Assembly: GCA_021780755.1 (NCBI GenBank)
Contig: JAJXYF010000015.1
Coordinates: 62,001 to 126,000 of the forward strand
DNA from: Deltaproteobacteria bacterium
Lineage (GTDB): Bacteria; Desulfobacterota; Binatia; Binatales; Binataceae
Length of the DNA stretch: 64,000 nucleotides
Direction of reading: 5' to 3'
The stretch's first letter is position 1. Each line of letters opens with the position of its first letter. The position numbers and the translations under genes are program-made. Below, in pieces: positions 1 to 10,761 of this stretch. The notes under the pieces are model-generated. The model searched no databases. It saw only the letters and a list, made by a program, of their open reading frames with translations, and was not told where the DNA came from.

Positions 1-203
1 GGTGCGATCAGCCCGGTCCACGGACTCTCCCGCGGGGGCTGATAGAAATGCCCATGCACGATTATGTAACGCGGCTCATCCATTAGTCACTTATAGTCGA
101 TTCCTTCGATTAGATATTTTGATTTTCGCGTCCGCTTACCTGGGCCTCGCGAACGTTCAATCGGTGAAACAGGAGTTTTGCGCCCTCAACGACTTCTTTG
201 TTC
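1..203. other. Left-edge non-coding stretch
   Basis: I see no convincing gene here; the open frame at 2-235 has no ribosome binding site or family likeness. An inverted repeat (ATCAGCCC at 7-14 against GGGCTGAT at 36-43) may be the remains of a terminator for a gene lying left of the window. The stretch from about 60 to 160 is clearly more AT-rich than the surrounding coding DNA. Confidence 0.4.
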
Positions 204-626
204 CTACCCAGCGGCGACCGCGAAGGTGCCCTTGACGGTCGCCTCGCCCTTCTGATTTATCACCTCGACTTCGCCCTCGATCAGCCGCTCGCCATGTTTC
301 TCGCTCTTGCCGGTGACCTTGCCCCGGCAGGTGAGGGTATCGCCCGGCCACACCTGCCGCGCGAAGCGCACCTTGAAGCGGCGGACCTGTCCGGCACCCG
401 CGTAATCGGTCAGGCAGCGCGACAGACAGCCGGCCGTCCACATGCCCTGCGCGAAGACCGTCGGGATTCCGGCGGCCTCGACGAAGGTCTGATCGTAATG
501 GAGCGGGACGAAGTCGCCCGAGGCTCCCGCATAACGCACGAAATCCGGGCGTGCGACGTTCGCGATCGTCACCGTCGGGGTTTCGTCGCCGACCTTTACC
601 GCGTCGTATTTGATCTTGCTTGCCAT
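204..626 (-). CDS. MaoC-like (R)-hydratase, HadB-type subunit
   Basis: A 140-residue single hotdog domain of the MaoC dehydratase family, which hydrates or dehydrates enoyl/3-hydroxyacyl thioesters. The hydratase motif is readable: a catalytic Asp/His pair occurs in the ASGDFVPLHYD segment (about residues 35-45), as in R-specific enoyl-CoA hydratases. The start is the ATG at 626, preceded by CGAGGA at good spacing; an upstream ATG at 680 lacks this. The gene lies 79 nt downstream of a second, FAS1-type hotdog gene on the same strand, the arrangement of mycobacterial HadA/HadB pairs in which one subunit carries the catalytic residues. I infer a heterodimeric hydroxyacyl dehydratase. Whether the substrate is an ACP or CoA ester cannot be told from sequence. 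Confidence 0.85.
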   Translation of the reverse strand: MASKIKYDAVKVGDETPTVTIANVARPDFVRYAGASGDFVPLHYDQTFVEAAGIPTVFAQGMWTAGCLSRCLTDYAGAGQVRRFKVRFARQVWPGDTLTCRGKVTGKSEKHGERLIEGEVEVINQKGEATVKGTFAVAAG

Positions 627-705
627 GTTCGTCCTCGATTTCAGACATTTCGCGCGCTCCCGCGCGCCGGAACTCAACAACTCGCCCTGCGCTGACTTTC
701 CGGCC

Positions 706-1164
706 TTAACTGCTGACGGCCTGAGCGGTCTCGACCAGGGTCCCGCGCGCGAACGCGACGGTCTCGCCTTTTTGGTTCTTGTACTCGATCTCGGTGACCA
801 TAAAGGTCATTTTACCGCCGCGGCCGCCTGCTTTCTCGTACACGTCGGCGATGCGCGAGGTGCCGGTGAGCACGTCGCCGACGAAAATCGGCTTCAGGAA
901 TTCGAAGTCCTGCTCGCCATGCAGAATCCGCCGGATATCGAAGTTCGCCGTCGGCATCGAATCCTCGCCCATCCAGAACGCGGCGACCTGCAAAAAGGTG
1001 GGCGGCACGGGAATCCCGCCGCACTCCTTTTTCGCCAGTTCGGGATCGAAATAGAGCGGATTAGGATCGCGGATCGCACGCGCGAACTCGCGCACCTTGC
1101 TCCACTCGATCGGCACCGTAAACGGCTTGCCGGTCTGTCCGATAATGCTCTTGTCAATCGCCAT
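706..1164 (-). CDS. FAS1-like/MaoC N-terminal hotdog dehydratase, HadA-type subunit
   Basis: A 152-residue protein matching the N-terminal, substrate-binding hotdog of two-domain MaoC hydratases (FAS1-like dehydratase domain). Recognisable segments are the N-terminal IGQTGKPFTVPIEW, the RDPNPLYFD stretch (about residues 32-40) and the PPTFLQVAAF segment. The start is the ATG at 1164 with GGAGGA 5 nt upstream. It is the promoter-proximal partner of the MaoC gene at 204-626, and together they probably form one dehydratase. A copy of the window's dispersed intergenic element lies directly upstream (1190-1276). The specific substrate is unknown. Confidence 0.83.
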   Translation of the reverse strand: MAIDKSIIGQTGKPFTVPIEWSKVREFARAIRDPNPLYFDPELAKKECGGIPVPPTFLQVAAFWMGEDSMPTANFDIRRILHGEQDFEFLKPIFVGDVLTGTSRIADVYEKAGGRGGKMTFMVTEIEYKNQKGETVAFARGTLVETAQAVSS

Positions 1165-1189
1165 CGAATCCTCCGCGCATAATCCAGTG

Positions 1190-1276
1190 GTTGAACAACC
1201 CAAAACCTCTAGTTTTCTGAAACCTCACGGAGGTTTCAGGCTTGGCTTTCATTAAAGATGCGGGCAGCGCCCGGTA
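1190..1276 (+). repeat. Dispersed intergenic element, copy 1
   Basis: It begins with GTTGAACAAC, a variant of the GTTGAGGAAC head. TAGTTTTC follows, then a perfect 10-bp hairpin with arms CTGAAACCTC and GAGGTTTCAG around ACG (1217-1239), a CTTGGCTTTC linker and a second hairpin, CGGGC-AGC-GCCCG, near 1261-1273. It lies between the acyl-CoA dehydrogenase stop and the hotdog gene start, antisense to both. Confidence 0.85.
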
Positions 1277-1373
1277 ATGACCTGGTCAGGTTTGACGCTC
1301 GCGATCCTCGGGTAAGTAGTTAAGTCCTGCTGGAAGCGTTGGAAGCACCTGACGATCGACATCGACCGCGCCG

Positions 1374-2495
1374 CTATAAATTAATCCCCTGCGCGACCAG
1401 TTCGCGATTATAGGTCGCGTCGCCGAAGGTGAACTCGGACGACTTCGCGCGCTTGAAATACAGATGCATATCGTGGTCCCAGGTGAAGCCGATTCCGCCG
1501 TGCACCTGGATACCGTCGGCGGAGACCCGCCGATACGCGTCGGACGCGGCGGCCTTGGCCAGGGCCGCGGCGAGGGGGGCTTCGGCGACGCCGTTACTGA
1601 CCGCCCACGCCGCGTAATAGACCGCCGACTTGGCGCCTTCGACGTCGATCATCATATTGGCGCACTTATGCTGCACGGCCTGAAAGCTGCCGATCGGGCG
1701 TCCGAACTGCACGCGGACCTTGGCGTATTCGACCGTCATATCGAGGACCTTCTGCGCCCCGCCCATCATCTCGGCCGCGAGCATCACCTTGCCCTTGTCG
1801 ATAATATCGGCGAGCGTCTTCCACCCGTCGCCGACCGTCCCGACCACATCGGCCGCGGCCGCCTTGACGCCGGTAAACCTCACCTCGCTGAGCCGCCGTG
1901 TCGAGTCCATCGTCTTGAGCGGCGCGATACCGATACCGGCGCGCTTCGCTTCGATCGCGAACAGCGTGATTCCCTTGCCGCCGGTGCGCGTCGCGACCAA
2001 CAGGTAGTCGGCGAGATGGGCGTCGTTGACGAATAGCTTAACGCCGTCGAGGGTATAGCCGTTGCCGCGCTTGCGCGCCGCCATCGCGATACCGTCGGCG
2101 CCCCACAGCCCCGACGGCTCCATCCATGCCACCGTCGCGATCAGGTCACCGGCCGCGATCTTGGGCAGCAGGGAATCTTTCTGCGCGTCGCTGCCCGCGT
2201 TCTTGATCGCCTCGGCGACCATCGTGGTCCAGATAAAGGGCGAGGGCAGCAGCACGCGCCCCATTTCCTCGAGCACCAGCACCAGATCGACGTAGGAAAG
2301 GCTCGCGCCGCCGTAGGCTTCGGGAACCACCATCCCGGTCCATCCGAGTCCGGCCAGCTTGCGCCACAAACCGGCGTCGTAGCCGCGATCGTCCTCGATC
2401 AGGCGGCGCACGACCGTCGAGGGGCATTCCTTTTCGAGCAGCCCGCGCGCGCTTTCGCGCAGCATCTCCTGCTCTTCGCTGAAGCCAAAGTCCAA
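1374..2495 (-). CDS. Acyl-CoA dehydrogenase
   Basis: A 373-residue FAD-dependent acyl-CoA dehydrogenase of normal family length, oxidising an acyl-CoA to its 2-enoyl form and passing electrons to ETF. Visible features are the N-terminal helical domain (MDFGFSEEQEMLRESAR), a mid beta-domain (about residues 120-225) and the C-terminal helical domain with RVQFGRPIGSFQAVQHKCA and QVHGGIGFTWDHDMHLYFKR, a classic ACAD signature. The start is TTG at 2495, preceded by GGAAGGA about 9 nt upstream; the nearest upstream ATG frame closes at once. It lies among hotdog hydratases and an SDR, so a short fatty-acid or xenobiotic acyl-CoA degradation module is likely. I cannot assign the substrate; the family includes steroid and aromatic side-chain enzymes. 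Confidence 0.92.
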   Translation of the reverse strand: MDFGFSEEQEMLRESARGLLEKECPSTVVRRLIEDDRGYDAGLWRKLAGLGWTGMVVPEAYGGASLSYVDLVLVLEEMGRVLLPSPFIWTTMVAEAIKNAGSDAQKDSLLPKIAAGDLIATVAWMEPSGLWGADGIAMAARKRGNGYTLDGVKLFVNDAHLADYLLVATRTGGKGITLFAIEAKRAGIGIAPLKTMDSTRRLSEVRFTGVKAAAADVVGTVGDGWKTLADIIDKGKVMLAAEMMGGAQKVLDMTVEYAKVRVQFGRPIGSFQAVQHKCANMMIDVEGAKSAVYYAAWAVSNGVAEAPLAAALAKAAASDAYRRVSADGIQVHGGIGFTWDHDMHLYFKRAKSSEFTFGDATYNRELVAQGINL

Positions 2496-2850
2496 ATTGG
2501 TTATCCTTCCCGCTTCATTTCAAAATGCGACCGATCGACCGCGTCCGACACTCGCGCCGCGCTTTCGGATATCACGCCGCAGTCGCCATCGACAAGCCCG
2601 CCCCGCGGCCAAAAGCGGCGAGGCGCAGAGCGGTCGAGGAACTTAAAACTTATAGTTTTCCTGAAACCTCACAAGGTTTCAGACTTCCCATTTAATCCGA
2701 TGCGGGCTTCGCCCTCAGAAAACACCTTATGATGATTGGCATCGGCGATGCTCGATCCTCGGCATGCGCGCGCGGGCTGCATCCTGTAAAAACCCGGCCA
2801 CCTTCATTCTGAGCGGCGGCTGCCGAAGCGACAAGATCTCCTCGTCTCTC
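2496..2850. other. Intergenic 355 nt with element copy 2
   Basis: This gap separates two minus-strand genes (SDR upstream, acyl-CoA dehydrogenase downstream). The AAGGA ribosome binding site of the dehydrogenase lies at its left end. Copy 2 of the dispersed element occupies 2633-2740. I see no reading frame with a plausible start and ribosome site in the rest. Confidence 0.6.
2633..2740 (+). repeat. Dispersed intergenic element, copy 2
   Basis: Head GTCGAGGAAC (2633), then TATAGTTTTC, then a 9-bp hairpin (CTGAAACCT / AGGTTTCAG, 2661-2682), ACTTCCCATTT, GATGCGGGCTTCGCCCT with the small GGGC-TTC-GCCC hairpin (2704-2714). The tail CAGAAAACACCTTATGATG resembles that of copy 5. Confidence 0.9.
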
Positions 2851-3642
2851 TTATAGCCCCATCTGCACGATCTCCGCCGCGCGGATATTGCCGCCATCGA
2901 TCACCATGGTCGCCCCGCTCATCCAACTCGCCGCCTCCGACGCCAGGAAAATACATGGATACGCGACGTCCTCGACCCGTCCGAAGCGCCCGAGTGCGCG
3001 CGACCGCAGCATCATGTTCTTGACCTCCTCGTTGGGCCAGATGCGTTCGGCGGCGCCCTCGGTGGTAACGGGGCCGGGCGCGATACAGTTCACGCGGATT
3101 CCGTGGCGGCCCCATTCGCCGGCTTGCGATTCGGTCAACTTGATCACGCCCGCCTTCGACGCCGCGTAGGGCAGCATCGTTGACGAGCCATGGACTCCGG
3201 CGGTGGACGACAGGTTGATGATGCAACCGCCGCTCCCTTGCGCGATAAACTGGCGGGCCGCCGCCTTCGAGCAGAAAAACGTGCCGTCGAGATTGATCGA
3301 AATCACCGCGCGCCATCCGTTGGGCGAGAGGTTCATGCTCGGGGTGGTGATACTGCCGCCATGGTTGTTGATCATCACGTCGAGCCGGCCGAAATGTTTG
3401 ACGGCTTCCGCGATCATCTCGTCGCATTTGGCGGCGTCGCGCACGTCCACCACGAACATTTCGCACTTGCCGCCGGCTTTGCGGATATCGTCGCGCACCG
3501 GTTCGAGATGGCCGGCGTTGCGGCTCGCGATCAGCACCGGCGCGCCGCGCCGGGCGAATTCATGGGCGATCGAAATTCCGATTCCGGTGCCGCCGCCGGT
3601 CACCACCGTCACCTTGCCTTCAACGCTGAATACGTCTTTCAC
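2851..3642 (-). CDS. SDR-family oxidoreductase
   Basis: A 263-residue classical short-chain dehydrogenase/reductase. It shows the Rossmann dinucleotide motif TGGGTGIG (about residues 15-22), NNHGG in place of the usual NNAG, catalytic Ser in INLSSTAG and the YxxxK pair in YAASK (about residues 155-159), followed by the IRVNCIAPGPV segment. The GTG start at 3642 is set by GGAGGA 8 nt upstream; translation from the earlier ATG at 3774 would add an unrelated Arg-rich leader. GGGTGIG is frequent in 2,4-dienoyl-CoA reductase-like and 3-oxoacyl reductase-like SDRs, which fits the neighbouring acyl-CoA dehydrogenase and hydratases. The precise substrate is open. Confidence 0.9.
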   Translation of the reverse strand: MKDVFSVEGKVTVVTGGGTGIGISIAHEFARRGAPVLIASRNAGHLEPVRDDIRKAGGKCEMFVVDVRDAAKCDEMIAEAVKHFGRLDVMINNHGGSITTPSMNLSPNGWRAVISINLDGTFFCSKAAARQFIAQGSGGCIINLSSTAGVHGSSTMLPYAASKAGVIKLTESQAGEWGRHGIRVNCIAPGPVTTEGAAERIWPNEEVKNMMLRSRALGRFGRVEDVAYPCIFLASEAASWMSGATMVIDGGNIRAAEIVQMGL

Positions 3643-4045
3643 GTCGCCAGTCCTCCCACCAGTTCGCAAATTCGTCGGGGCCGATCGCCGCCTGCGCCCT
3701 CGACTTGTCCAGGGAGCGGGCAGATTCTCGCAGCAAACGCGGGTGAGGCTGCCGCGCTCGCCCGCCGCCGGCAATGTTCCAATGGTTTAGCGCAGCGCCG
3801 CGAAAATGACCAAACGCATCAGGCCGCAAGGAGGAGTCAAGTGTTGAGGTGCGCTCATAGGTTTTCAGGCGAGTGGAAGTCTAGTGGAGGGTTCAGGCTT
3901 CCCATGTTAAAGATGCGGGCTTCGCCCTTAAAAACGGGGGTGAACGATAGGGCAAGAGCTTGGGGCGCAGGTATCTTTACGAGGGGTAGGGGGTCTGATA
4001 GGCTTGCCGGATAAATAAAGGAAAAAGGGAAAGCAAGTAAACCTG
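3643..4045. other. Divergent intergenic 403 nt (SDR / rpsO) with element copy 3
   Basis: It separates the minus-strand SDR from plus-strand rpsO and so must hold promoters in both directions. I cannot pick a convincing -35/-10 pair. Copy 3 of the dispersed element covers 3843-3949, leaving about 95 nt before rpsO that include a purine-rich stretch (GGAAAAAGGGAAAGC, 4019-4033) probably serving as ribosome site and leader. Confidence 0.55.
3843..3949 (+). repeat. Dispersed intergenic element, copy 3 (diverged)
   Basis: The head GTTGAGGTGC and CATAGGTTTTC are recognisable. The first hairpin is degraded (only GGAGGGTTCAGG of the 3' arm remains), but CTTCCCATGTTAAAGATGCGGGCTTCGCCCT is well kept, in the same order as other copies. 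The tail is of the AAAAACGGGGGTGAA type, shared with copy 4. Confidence 0.75.
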
Positions 4046-4315
4046 ATGCCTCTCGAGGCCGCCCGCAAGCGGGAAATAATCGGCGCCAACGCGCGCACCC
4101 AGAACGACAGCGGTTCGTCGGAAGTACAGATCGCGCTATTTACGGCGCGAATCGAACAACTGACCGGGCATTTGAAGTCGCACGCGAAAGACCATCATTC
4201 GCGGCGCGGCTTGTTGCGCCTGGTCGGCAAGCGCCGGCGGCTGCTCGATTATCTGCATTCGCAAGACTTCGCGCGGTACAAAGGACTGATCGAAAAGCTC
4301 GGAATTCGCCGCTAG
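4046..4315 (+). CDS. rpsO: 30S ribosomal protein S15
   Basis: An 89-residue S15 of exact family length. It contains the conserved [17 protein letters not shown] segment, [18 protein letters not shown] (16S rRNA/S6-S18 contact helix) and the terminal [12 protein letters not shown] motif. It is followed by pnp 147 nt downstream, the near-universal rpsO-pnp order. In many bacteria S15 represses its own mRNA; I cannot identify that structure here with confidence. Confidence 0.98.
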   Translation: MPLEAARKREIIGANARTQNDSGSSEVQIALFTARIEQLTGHLKSHAKDHHSRRGLLRLVGKRRRLLDYLHSQDFARYKGLIEKLGIRR

Positions 4316-4343
4316 GGCGGTATTTCGTCAGCTCACGCCGCCC
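4315..4343 (+). terminator. Hairpin in the rpsO-pnp spacer
   Basis: GGGCGG at 4315-4320 can pair with CCGCCC at 4338-4343 across a 17-nt loop directly after the rpsO stop codon. There is no U-run, so it is more likely an attenuating or RNase-processing hairpin than a strong terminator. Such a structure is usual between rpsO and pnp in other bacteria. Confidence 0.35.
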
Positions 4344-4462
4344 CGTGCTGTCAAACGCATGGGCAGCGATCAGCCCCCCACAGGGCGCGTCAGGAAAAGA
4401 GGTTCTGCGGGGACGTCCGCAATATCAAAGGAACCTCCCCCCTCTCCCTGAAGTGTGATCGG

Positions 4463-6562
<2,100 letters not shown>

Positions 6563-6570
6563 GGGCCGCG

Positions 6571-7833
6571 ATGGTGCGCAAAAGCGTGCTGCACAATGGC
6601 GTGCGGGTACTGACCGAGCCGATGCCGCAGATGGTCTCGGCGACGATCGGGATCTGGGTGGAGAACGGATCGCGCTACGAGCATGAGCGGCAGAACGGGG
6701 TGTCGCACTTCATCGAGCATCTGCTGTTCAAGGGCACCAAGAAGCGGACGGCGGCGCAAATCGCGGAGGAATTCGACGCGGTGGGCGGCGTGCTCAACGC
6801 ATTCACGGGCAAGGAATACACCTGCTATTACGCCAAGGTGCTGGGCGCCGATCTGAAGATGGCGACAGAGCTGTTGTCCGACCTTTTCCTGGAGTCGGTG
6901 TTCGACCCGGCGGAAATCGATCGCGAGCGGCAAGTGGTGCTGCAGGAGATCTCGCAAGCCGAGGACACGCCCGACGATTTTATCCACGACCTGTTCAACT
7001 TGAATTTCTGGCGGGGTCATCCGCTGTCGCTGCCGATTTTCGGATCGGTGGAGAGCGTCAACGCGATCGATCGCGAATTACTGGTGAGCTTCATGGCCGA
7101 CCGTTACCGCGCGGGCCGCGTGTTTATCGCGGCGGCGGGGGCGGTCAATCACGACGGGCTGGTGGCGGACTGCGAGCGCTACTTCGGCGGGATCCAGGGC
7201 GACGGCCGCGGCGAACTGATTACTCCACCGAGCGAAACCGTGATGGTGCTCAATCAGCCCAAGGAACTCGAGCAGGCGCATATCTGTATCGGCGGTCCCG
7301 GCATCAGCCAGATCGATCCGCTGCGCTTCGCGGCCTATGTGATGAACACGGCGGTGGGCGGCGGGATGTCGTCGCGGCTGTTCCAGGAAGTGCGCGAGAA
7401 GCGCGGCCGCGTCTATAGCATCTACTCGTTTATCTCGTCGTTTCTCGATTGCGGGTACTTCGGGATTTACGCGGGGACCAATCCGGACTGGGTGGACGAA
7501 GTGATCGAGGTCACGCTTGGCGAGATCGGCAAGGTCTCGCGCGAGGGGCTGAAGCCGGCGGAACTGGCGCGCGCGAAGAGCCAGCTCAAGGGCAATATGT
7601 TGCTCGGGATGGAGTCATCGGACAGCCGGATGAACCGGCTGGCGCGCAACGAGATTTATTTTCGGCGGGACATTCCGCTGGAAGAGATTGCGAACGCGAT
7701 CGACAGCGTGACCAACGACCAGGTGGTCGAGTTGTCGGAGCATTGCTTCAATCCGAGCCGGATGGGGCTGGTGCTGCTGGGTGATTTGAAGGGACGCGAA
7801 CTGGGTTCGCAAGTGTGGTCGGCGCTGGGTTAG
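6571..7833 (+). CDS. M16-family zinc peptidase (mitochondrial processing peptidase-like)
   Basis: A 420-residue insulinase-type peptidase. The inverted zinc motif HxxEH is seen as HFIEHLLFKGT (about residues 48-58), with the distal Glu ligand in QVVLQEISQAED (about residue 128). The second, inactive-type half carries GGGMSSRLFQEVREKRGRVYS, the substrate-cleft loop of the family. Length is normal for single-chain bacterial M16B enzymes, which work as homodimers. It is only 8 nt downstream of pnp, so it is probably co-transcribed with it. The substrate is unknown. Confidence 0.94.
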   Translation: MVRKSVLHNGVRVLTEPMPQMVSATIGIWVENGSRYEHERQNGVSHFIEHLLFKGTKKRTAAQIAEEFDAVGGVLNAFTGKEYTCYYAKVLGADLKMATELLSDLFLESVFDPAEIDRERQVVLQEISQAEDTPDDFIHDLFNLNFWRGHPLSLPIFGSVESVNAIDRELLVSFMADRYRAGRVFIAAAGAVNHDGLVADCERYFGGIQGDGRGELITPPSETVMVLNQPKELEQAHICIGGPGISQIDPLRFAAYVMNTAVGGGMSSRLFQEVREKRGRVYSIYSFISSFLDCGYFGIYAGTNPDWVDEVIEVTLGEIGKVSREGLKPAELARAKSQLKGNMLLGMESSDSRMNRLARNEIYFRRDIPLEEIANAIDSVTNDQVVELSEHCFNPSRMGLVLLGDLKGRELGSQVWSALG

Positions 7834-7857
7834 CGATTGCTCATAACTAATGTAGTG

Positions 7858-7903
7858 CGAGGGGCGTGCGAAACCGATGGTGTCGCGCGCCCCTCGGCAT
7901 TTT
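7858..7903. terminator. Bidirectional terminator between convergent genes
   Basis: A strong hairpin, with CGAGGGGCG (7858-7866) pairing with CGCCCCTCG (7888-7896) plus an inner GCGA/TCGC extension, is followed by GCATTTT on the plus strand. It sits between the M16 peptidase stop and the stop of the convergent beta-helix gene. Confidence 0.7.
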
Positions 7904-8505
7904 CAGCAGGGTGTGCCGCTGCAGAGGTTATGGCCGAGGGTGGTGCCGCCCGTGACATTGGTGCCGTTGCCGTTAAGAATATTGTTTTGATAACCAGTGG
8001 TGGCGTCGCTGAAATTCAGGCCGGTGCCGAGATTGCCGGTGATGACGTTGTTGGTGACCAGACAGGATGATGTGCATTGGACGCCGTCGCCTTTGTTGCC
8101 GATCAACTGGAGACCGCTGGCGATACCGTTGCTACCGAGGATGAGCGCGGTGCCGCGAATACCGATGATGCCGCCGTTGACGACGGTGACCCCGGAGACG
8201 CCCGGAAGGACATTGATGCCGGTGGCGCCGGTGGTGCCCGCGGTCGCATTGCTAATAATCGAGAAGCCGTTGAGGTTAATCGTCACGTTGCTGACCGCTA
8301 CCGTGATGACCGGCGAGGCGCCCACCAGGGTGACGTAGTTGGCGCCGAGGAAGTAGCTGCCCGATTTGGTTATCCGGAGGGTGCCGCCGTTGAGCGGTTT
8401 GATCAGCTTGGTCTGGGCATGGGCGGCGCCCTGGCCGAGGCCGAGCAGCAGGATGGTAAGAAAGAGGCCACCCAACAGATTCGCGAGACGTCCACGATTG
8501 ATCAT
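7903..8505 (-). CDS. Exported right-handed beta-helix protein (NosD/pectate-lyase-like repeats)
   Basis: A 200-residue protein with a clear signal peptide (about residues 1-29: a basic start, a long Leu/Ile/Gly core and AAHA before QTKLIKPL). The mature part consists of parallel beta-helix repeats: [48 protein letters not shown] and [16 protein letters not shown], typical of the periplasmic copper-binding/NosD or polysaccharide-lyase folds. I see no catalytic signature, so it is structural or carbohydrate-binding by inference. The ATG at 8505 is preceded by GGAGGG. Two Cys pairs (SSC/SC near the middle, LCSGTPC at the C-terminus) could be disulfides. Confidence 0.8.
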   Translation of the reverse strand: MINRGRLANLLGGLFLTILLLGLGQGAAHAQTKLIKPLNGGTLRITKSGSYFLGANYVTLVGASPVITVAVSNVTINLNGFSIISNATAGTTGATGINVLPGVSGVTVVNGGIIGIRGTALILGSNGIASGLQLIGNKGDGVQCTSSCLVTNNVITGNLGTGLNFSDATTGYQNNILNGNGTNVTGGTTLGHNLCSGTPC

Positions 8506-8824
8506 CGCGCCCTCCGCTTTGCCCGCGACACATTTTGGATGGCGGCCGAATGGCCCGCGCCCTCCGTCGGCGGGATTGCGCGCCCAGTGTAACTGTTGCG
8601 ACGGGAGTAGCGCCAGAAGGCGGCTTGTCAGGTCTTGCGCGGTCATCTCTCGCGAGGCCTTGCGGCACGATCGGATTGCGGGCGGCAGCGGTGAGGTGAC
8701 GGGGAGGGCGCGAGTTGCGCCGCGCGATCGAATTTGGACAAACTGTCAGCTCAGGAATCGCATGCGCTCGTATCGCGGAAAAGTTGCGATGAGGGCGGCG
8801 GTCAACGGGCGCATTTTAGAAATT
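8506..8824. other. Divergent intergenic region upstream of dut
   Basis: About 319 nt between the divergent beta-helix gene and dut. Apart from the GGAGGG site of the minus-strand gene, it contains in-frame alternative starts for dut at 8762 and 8789; otherwise I see no gene or strong repeat. Promoters for both genes must lie here. Confidence 0.45.
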
Positions 8825-9265
8825 ATGCCGCAGGTCAAGGTTCAGCGTCTTCGGGCGAGCGCGATGCCGCTGCCGCGCTACCATAGCGAGCAGGCGGCGG
8901 GAGTCGATCTGATGGCGGACCTCGAAATGGAACGGGTGCTCCGGCCGCTGGAACGGGCGGCGATACCGACCGGAATCGCGCTGGAGATACCGCCGGGGTT
9001 CGAGGGGCAGGTGCGCGCGCGCAGCGGACGTGCGCTCCGCGAGGGGCTCGCGCTGGTGAACTCGCCGGGCACGATCGACGCCGACTATCGCGGCGAGATC
9101 CAGGTGATCGTGATCAATCTGGGCGCGGAGCCGATTACGATTCGCCATGGCGACCGAATCGCGCAGATGGTCTTCGCGCCGGTGGTGCGGGCGGAAATCG
9201 TCGAGGCCGATCGGCTGGGCGAGAGTTCGCGCGGCGACGGCGGCTTCGGCCATACGGGAAGATGA
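8825..9265 (+). CDS. dut: Deoxyuridine 5'-triphosphate nucleotidohydrolase
   Basis: A homotrimeric dUTPase that hydrolyses dUTP to dUMP and pyrophosphate. All five motifs are visible in order: AGVDLMAD (1), RARSGRAL (2), [13 protein letters not shown] (3, with the catalytic Asp), [10 protein letters not shown] (4) and [11 protein letters not shown] (5, the C-terminal arm that closes over the active site). From the ATG at 8825 it is 146 residues, typical for the family, but ribosome-site support is weak. In-frame ATGs at 8789 and 8762 (the latter with AGGA 5 nt before) would add 12 or 21 residues. It precedes purB. Confidence 0.95.
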   Translation: MPQVKVQRLRASAMPLPRYHSEQAAGVDLMADLEMERVLRPLERAAIPTGIALEIPPGFEGQVRARSGRALREGLALVNSPGTIDADYRGEIQVIVINLGAEPITIRHGDRIAQMVFAPVVRAEIVEADRLGESSRGDGGFGHTGR

Positions 9266-9342
9266 CGCGGCGAAATTCGCGCACGCATCATGAGGCGCAT
9301 CCGGATAGTGAGTACCGCACGCAAATATGAGTCGCGCAGCAT

Positions 9343-10761
9343 ATGAGTAAAGACCGCGAGGCCGGGAAATCCGAGCACGATGAAGCGCTGATGGCCGTCA
9401 GTCCGATCGACGGGCGCTATCGGTCGCGGACCCGTGCGCTCGCGGAATATTTCAGCGAGTACGCGCTGATCCGCTACCGGGTGCGGGTGGAAATCGAATG
9501 GTACCTGGCGCTGGCGGCAAATCCGGCGATCGACGCGCTTGGACCGATCGGAGCGGCGGCGGCCAAGCGGTTGCGGGCGCTGTACGAGGACTTCGGCGTT
9601 GAGGACGCGCGGCGGGTGAAGGCGCTGGAGGCCGAGACCAATCACGACGTGAAGGCGCTGGAGTATTTTCTGAAGGAAAAGATTGGCGCGCTGGGACTTG
9701 GCTTGCCGCTCGAGATGGTGCATTTCGCGTGCACCTCAGAGGACATCAGCAATCTGGCCTACGCGCTGATCCTGAAGGAGTTCACGGAACGCGTGCTGGC
9801 GCCGGCGCTCGAGCGAATCCGGGACACGATCGGCGAGCTCGCGCGGCGCCACAAGGACGTCGCGATGATCGCGCGCACCCATGGGCAGGAGGCGTCGCCG
9901 ACCACGGCGGGCAAGGAGTTCGCGATTTTCGCATGGCGGCTGGAGCGCCAGTTGGGGCATCTGCGGCGCCAGGAATTTCTCGGCAAGGCGAACGGCGCGG
10001 TAGGCAATTTCAACGCCCATCGGATGGTCTATCCGGAGGTCGATTGGCTCGAGCATTCGCGGCGCTTCGTCGAGGGGCTGGGGCTCGTATGGAATCCGCT
10101 GACGACGCAGATCGAGAGCCATGATTTTCTCGCCGAGCTGTTCGACACGGTCGAGCGGATCGACACGATCCTGCTGGGCTTCGCGCGCGACCTCTGGGCG
10201 TATATCTCGATCGGCTACTTCACGCAGAAGACCGTCGCGGGGGAAGTCGGATCGTCGGTGATGCCGCACAAGGTGAACCCGATCGATTTCGAGAACTGCG
10301 AGGGCAATCTGGGGCTGGCGACCGCGATGCTTCAGCATCTGGCGACCAAGCTGCCGGTCTCGCGCTGGCAGCGGGATTTGAGCGACAGCACGGCGATTCG
10401 CGGAATGGGGACGGCGTTCGGGCACGTGATGGTGGCGTTGAGTTCGCTCGAGCGCGGACTCGGCAAGCTGCAGATCAATACCGCACGAATCGCGGCGGAT
10501 ATCGACGACGAGCGGGCGTGGGAAGTGCTGGCGGAGGCGATTCAGACCATGATGCGCCGGCACGCGCTGGAGCGGCCATACGAGCGGCTGAAGGAATTGA
10601 CGCGCGGGCGGGCGGTGAATCGCAAGACGATCGGGGAATTCGTGGCGGGGCTGCCGCTCGACGCGGAGGCGAAGGCGGCGCTGCTGCGGCTGGAGCCGCG
10701 CGGATACCTGGGGCTGGCGGCGGAGTTGGTCGAGCGATTTACGCCGCGCGGCGGCCGGTAA
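9343..10761 (+). CDS. purB: Adenylosuccinate lyase
   Basis: A 472-residue fumarase/aspartase-superfamily lyase acting twice in purine synthesis (SAICAR to AICAR, and adenylosuccinate to AMP, releasing fumarate). The signature loop GSSVMPHKVNPIDFENCEGN (about residues 305-324) is intact, with the catalytic Ser. TSEDISNLAYAL and MIARTHGQEASPTTAGKE carry the other conserved active-site segments. The SPIDGRY start and the longer form resemble the E. coli-type PurB and not the shorter Bacillus type. Element copy 4 separates it from the purC operon, so it is probably a separate transcription unit. Confidence 0.97.
   Translation: MSKDREAGKSEHDEALMAVSPIDGRYRSRTRALAEYFSEYALIRYRVRVEIEWYLALAANPAIDALGPIGAAAAKRLRALYEDFGVEDARRVKALEAETNHDVKALEYFLKEKIGALGLGLPLEMVHFACTSEDISNLAYALILKEFTERVLAPALERIRDTIGELARRHKDVAMIARTHGQEASPTTAGKEFAIFAWRLERQLGHLRRQEFLGKANGAVGNFNAHRMVYPEVDWLEHSRRFVEGLGLVWNPLTTQIESHDFLAELFDTVERIDTILLGFARDLWAYISIGYFTQKTVAGEVGSSVMPHKVNPIDFENCEGNLGLATAMLQHLATKLPVSRWQRDLSDSTAIRGMGTAFGHVMVALSSLERGLGKLQINTARIAADIDDERAWEVLAEAIQTMMRRHALERPYERLKELTRGRAVNRKTIGEFVAGLPLDAEAKAALLRLEPRGYLGLAAELVERFTPRGGR

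Noticed and set aside
2..235. Open frame at the left edge.
   Set aside because: No ribosome site, overlaps the end of the hotdog gene, and no recognisable protein features.
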